Positions 63,699 to 64,000 of a stretch of DNA of 64,000 nucleotides are shown here, piece by piece. The stretch's first letter is position 1; each line of letters opens with the position of its first letter. The notes under the pieces were generated by a model. That model ran no database searches. It saw nothing but the letters and a program-made list of their open reading frames with translations, and was not told the origin of the DNA. The stretch lies in the NCBI GenBank assembly GCA_947476695.1, contig CANJRD010000003.1, forward strand, positions 62,001-126,000, given 5' to 3'. The stretch is from Rhodospirillaceae bacterium. Lineage in GTDB: Bacteria > Pseudomonadota > Alphaproteobacteria > Rhodospirillales > Rhodospirillaceae. The translations under genes were made by a program, and so were the position numbers.

Positions 63699-64000
63699 TT
63701 AAAGGCCGGCCATCAGGCGCAGCTCGGCGAGCGGCACCACGCGGGGGCCGTGGATGGGGGTCACGGTGGCGACATCCAGCTTCAGGCGCTCGATGTTCTG
63801 GACGAGGTTGACCAGGAACGGGTTCGGGCTCGCCGGGGCGGCCGTGGGCACCGTCGGGGTCGAGGTATAGGCGTCGGCCTCCATCAGGATCTTCTCCTTC
63901 GGGAGGTAGATCATGCTGAAACCAGCGCTATGACCGTTGCCCGCGATCAGGTGCACCTCGACCGGATGGGCCGGGTCTTCCAGGACCAGCTTATCGGTGA
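63699..64000 (-). CDS. Metallo-beta-lactamase-fold hydrolase, N-terminus outside the window
   Basis: The last 100 codons of a gene entering from the right edge. The frame is open to base 64000; the first visible residues are TDKLVLEDPAHPVEVHLIAG. GNGHSAGFSMIYLPKEKILMEADAY contains the His and Asp metal-ligand region (GHSAG and the M-E-A-D segment), and VTPIHGPRVVPLAEL the final His. This is the C-terminal third of an MBL-fold hydrolase. The exact subgroup and the substrate cannot be told without the N-terminal HxHxDH motif. Confidence 0.8.
   Translation of the reverse strand, partial: TDKLVLEDPAHPVEVHLIAGNGHSAGFSMIYLPKEKILMEADAYTSTPTVPTAAPASPNPFLVNLVQNIERLKLDVATVTPIHGPRVVPLAELRLMAGL

Overview
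This window is a 64 kb stretch of a GC-rich alphaproteobacterial chromosome. The main evidence is gene order and lineage-specific features. The E1-beta subunit of pyruvate dehydrogenase carries its own lipoyl domain. lexA is preceded by GTTC-N7-GTTC type SOS boxes. Lipid A synthesis uses LpxI rather than LpxH. The order trp - moaC - moeA - lexA - comEC - gltX - gltA - lpxB is the one familiar from Caulobacter and Rhizobiales-like genomes. A dense cluster of GANTC (CcrM-type) sites sits upstream of ftsB. I cannot assign a family with confidence. No tRNA, rRNA, CRISPR array, prophage or insertion sequence was seen.

Layout. 1-7.7 kb: lysine and cell-wall genes (dapA, truncated by the window edge; a soluble lytic transglycosylase; a bactofilin overlapping an M23 endopeptidase), then pgpA-pncC, a RatA/COQ10-like protein and a TerB-like protein. 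7.7-12.5 kb: a complete tripartite drug efflux operon, marR-OMF-emrA-emrB, with a palindromic operator inside its promoter. 12.5-14.8 kb: an eroded accessory patch holding an azoreductase N-terminal stub, an intact divergent LysR gene and an aminoglycoside-phosphotransferase-like pseudogene that has lost its catalytic centre. 14.8-24.2 kb: central carbon metabolism (lipA, lpdA, pdhC, pdhB, pdhA, an MFS transporter, ftsB, eno). 24.3-29.6 kb: mixed accessory genes, including a lipoprotein with a buried second signal peptide, a Tat-exported FAH-family protein with an abnormal C-terminus and a GST, next to kdsA and ppa. 29.6-34.8 kb: pyrG, secG, tpiA and ppiD.

34.9-44.6 kb: tryptophan synthesis (trpE, trpGDC), molybdenum cofactor genes (moaC, moeA) and lexA. 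trpE is separated from trpGDC by about 3.1 kb holding a translationally coupled DUF3034 - periplasmic truncated haemoglobin - cupredoxin cassette and a convergent YibQ-type deacetylase. I regard this cassette as the most interesting poorly described system here: three exported proteins, one haem-binding and one copper-binding by motif, made from a single overlapping transcript.

44.6-50.7 kb: a GNAT acetyltransferase, comEC, gltX, gltA, a miniature flagellar-rod-like protein and an orphan molybdopterin-oxidoreductase tail. 50.7-63.5 kb: one continuous minus-strand envelope cluster in transcription order pyrH, frr, uppS, cdsA, dxr, rseP, bamA, skp, lpxD, fabZ, lpxA, lpxI, lpxB. It links ribosome recycling, undecaprenyl phosphate, phospholipid precursor, isoprenoid, outer-membrane assembly and lipid A synthesis. 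It is separated by two terminator hairpins from a metallo-beta-lactamase-fold gene that runs off the window end.

Many neighbours overlap by the 4-base ATGA type (pgpA/pncC, marR/OMF/emrA, DUF3034/haemoglobin/cupredoxin, trpG/trpD/trpC, lpxI/lpxB), so translational coupling is pervasive. All assignments were made by reading the sequence without database searches.
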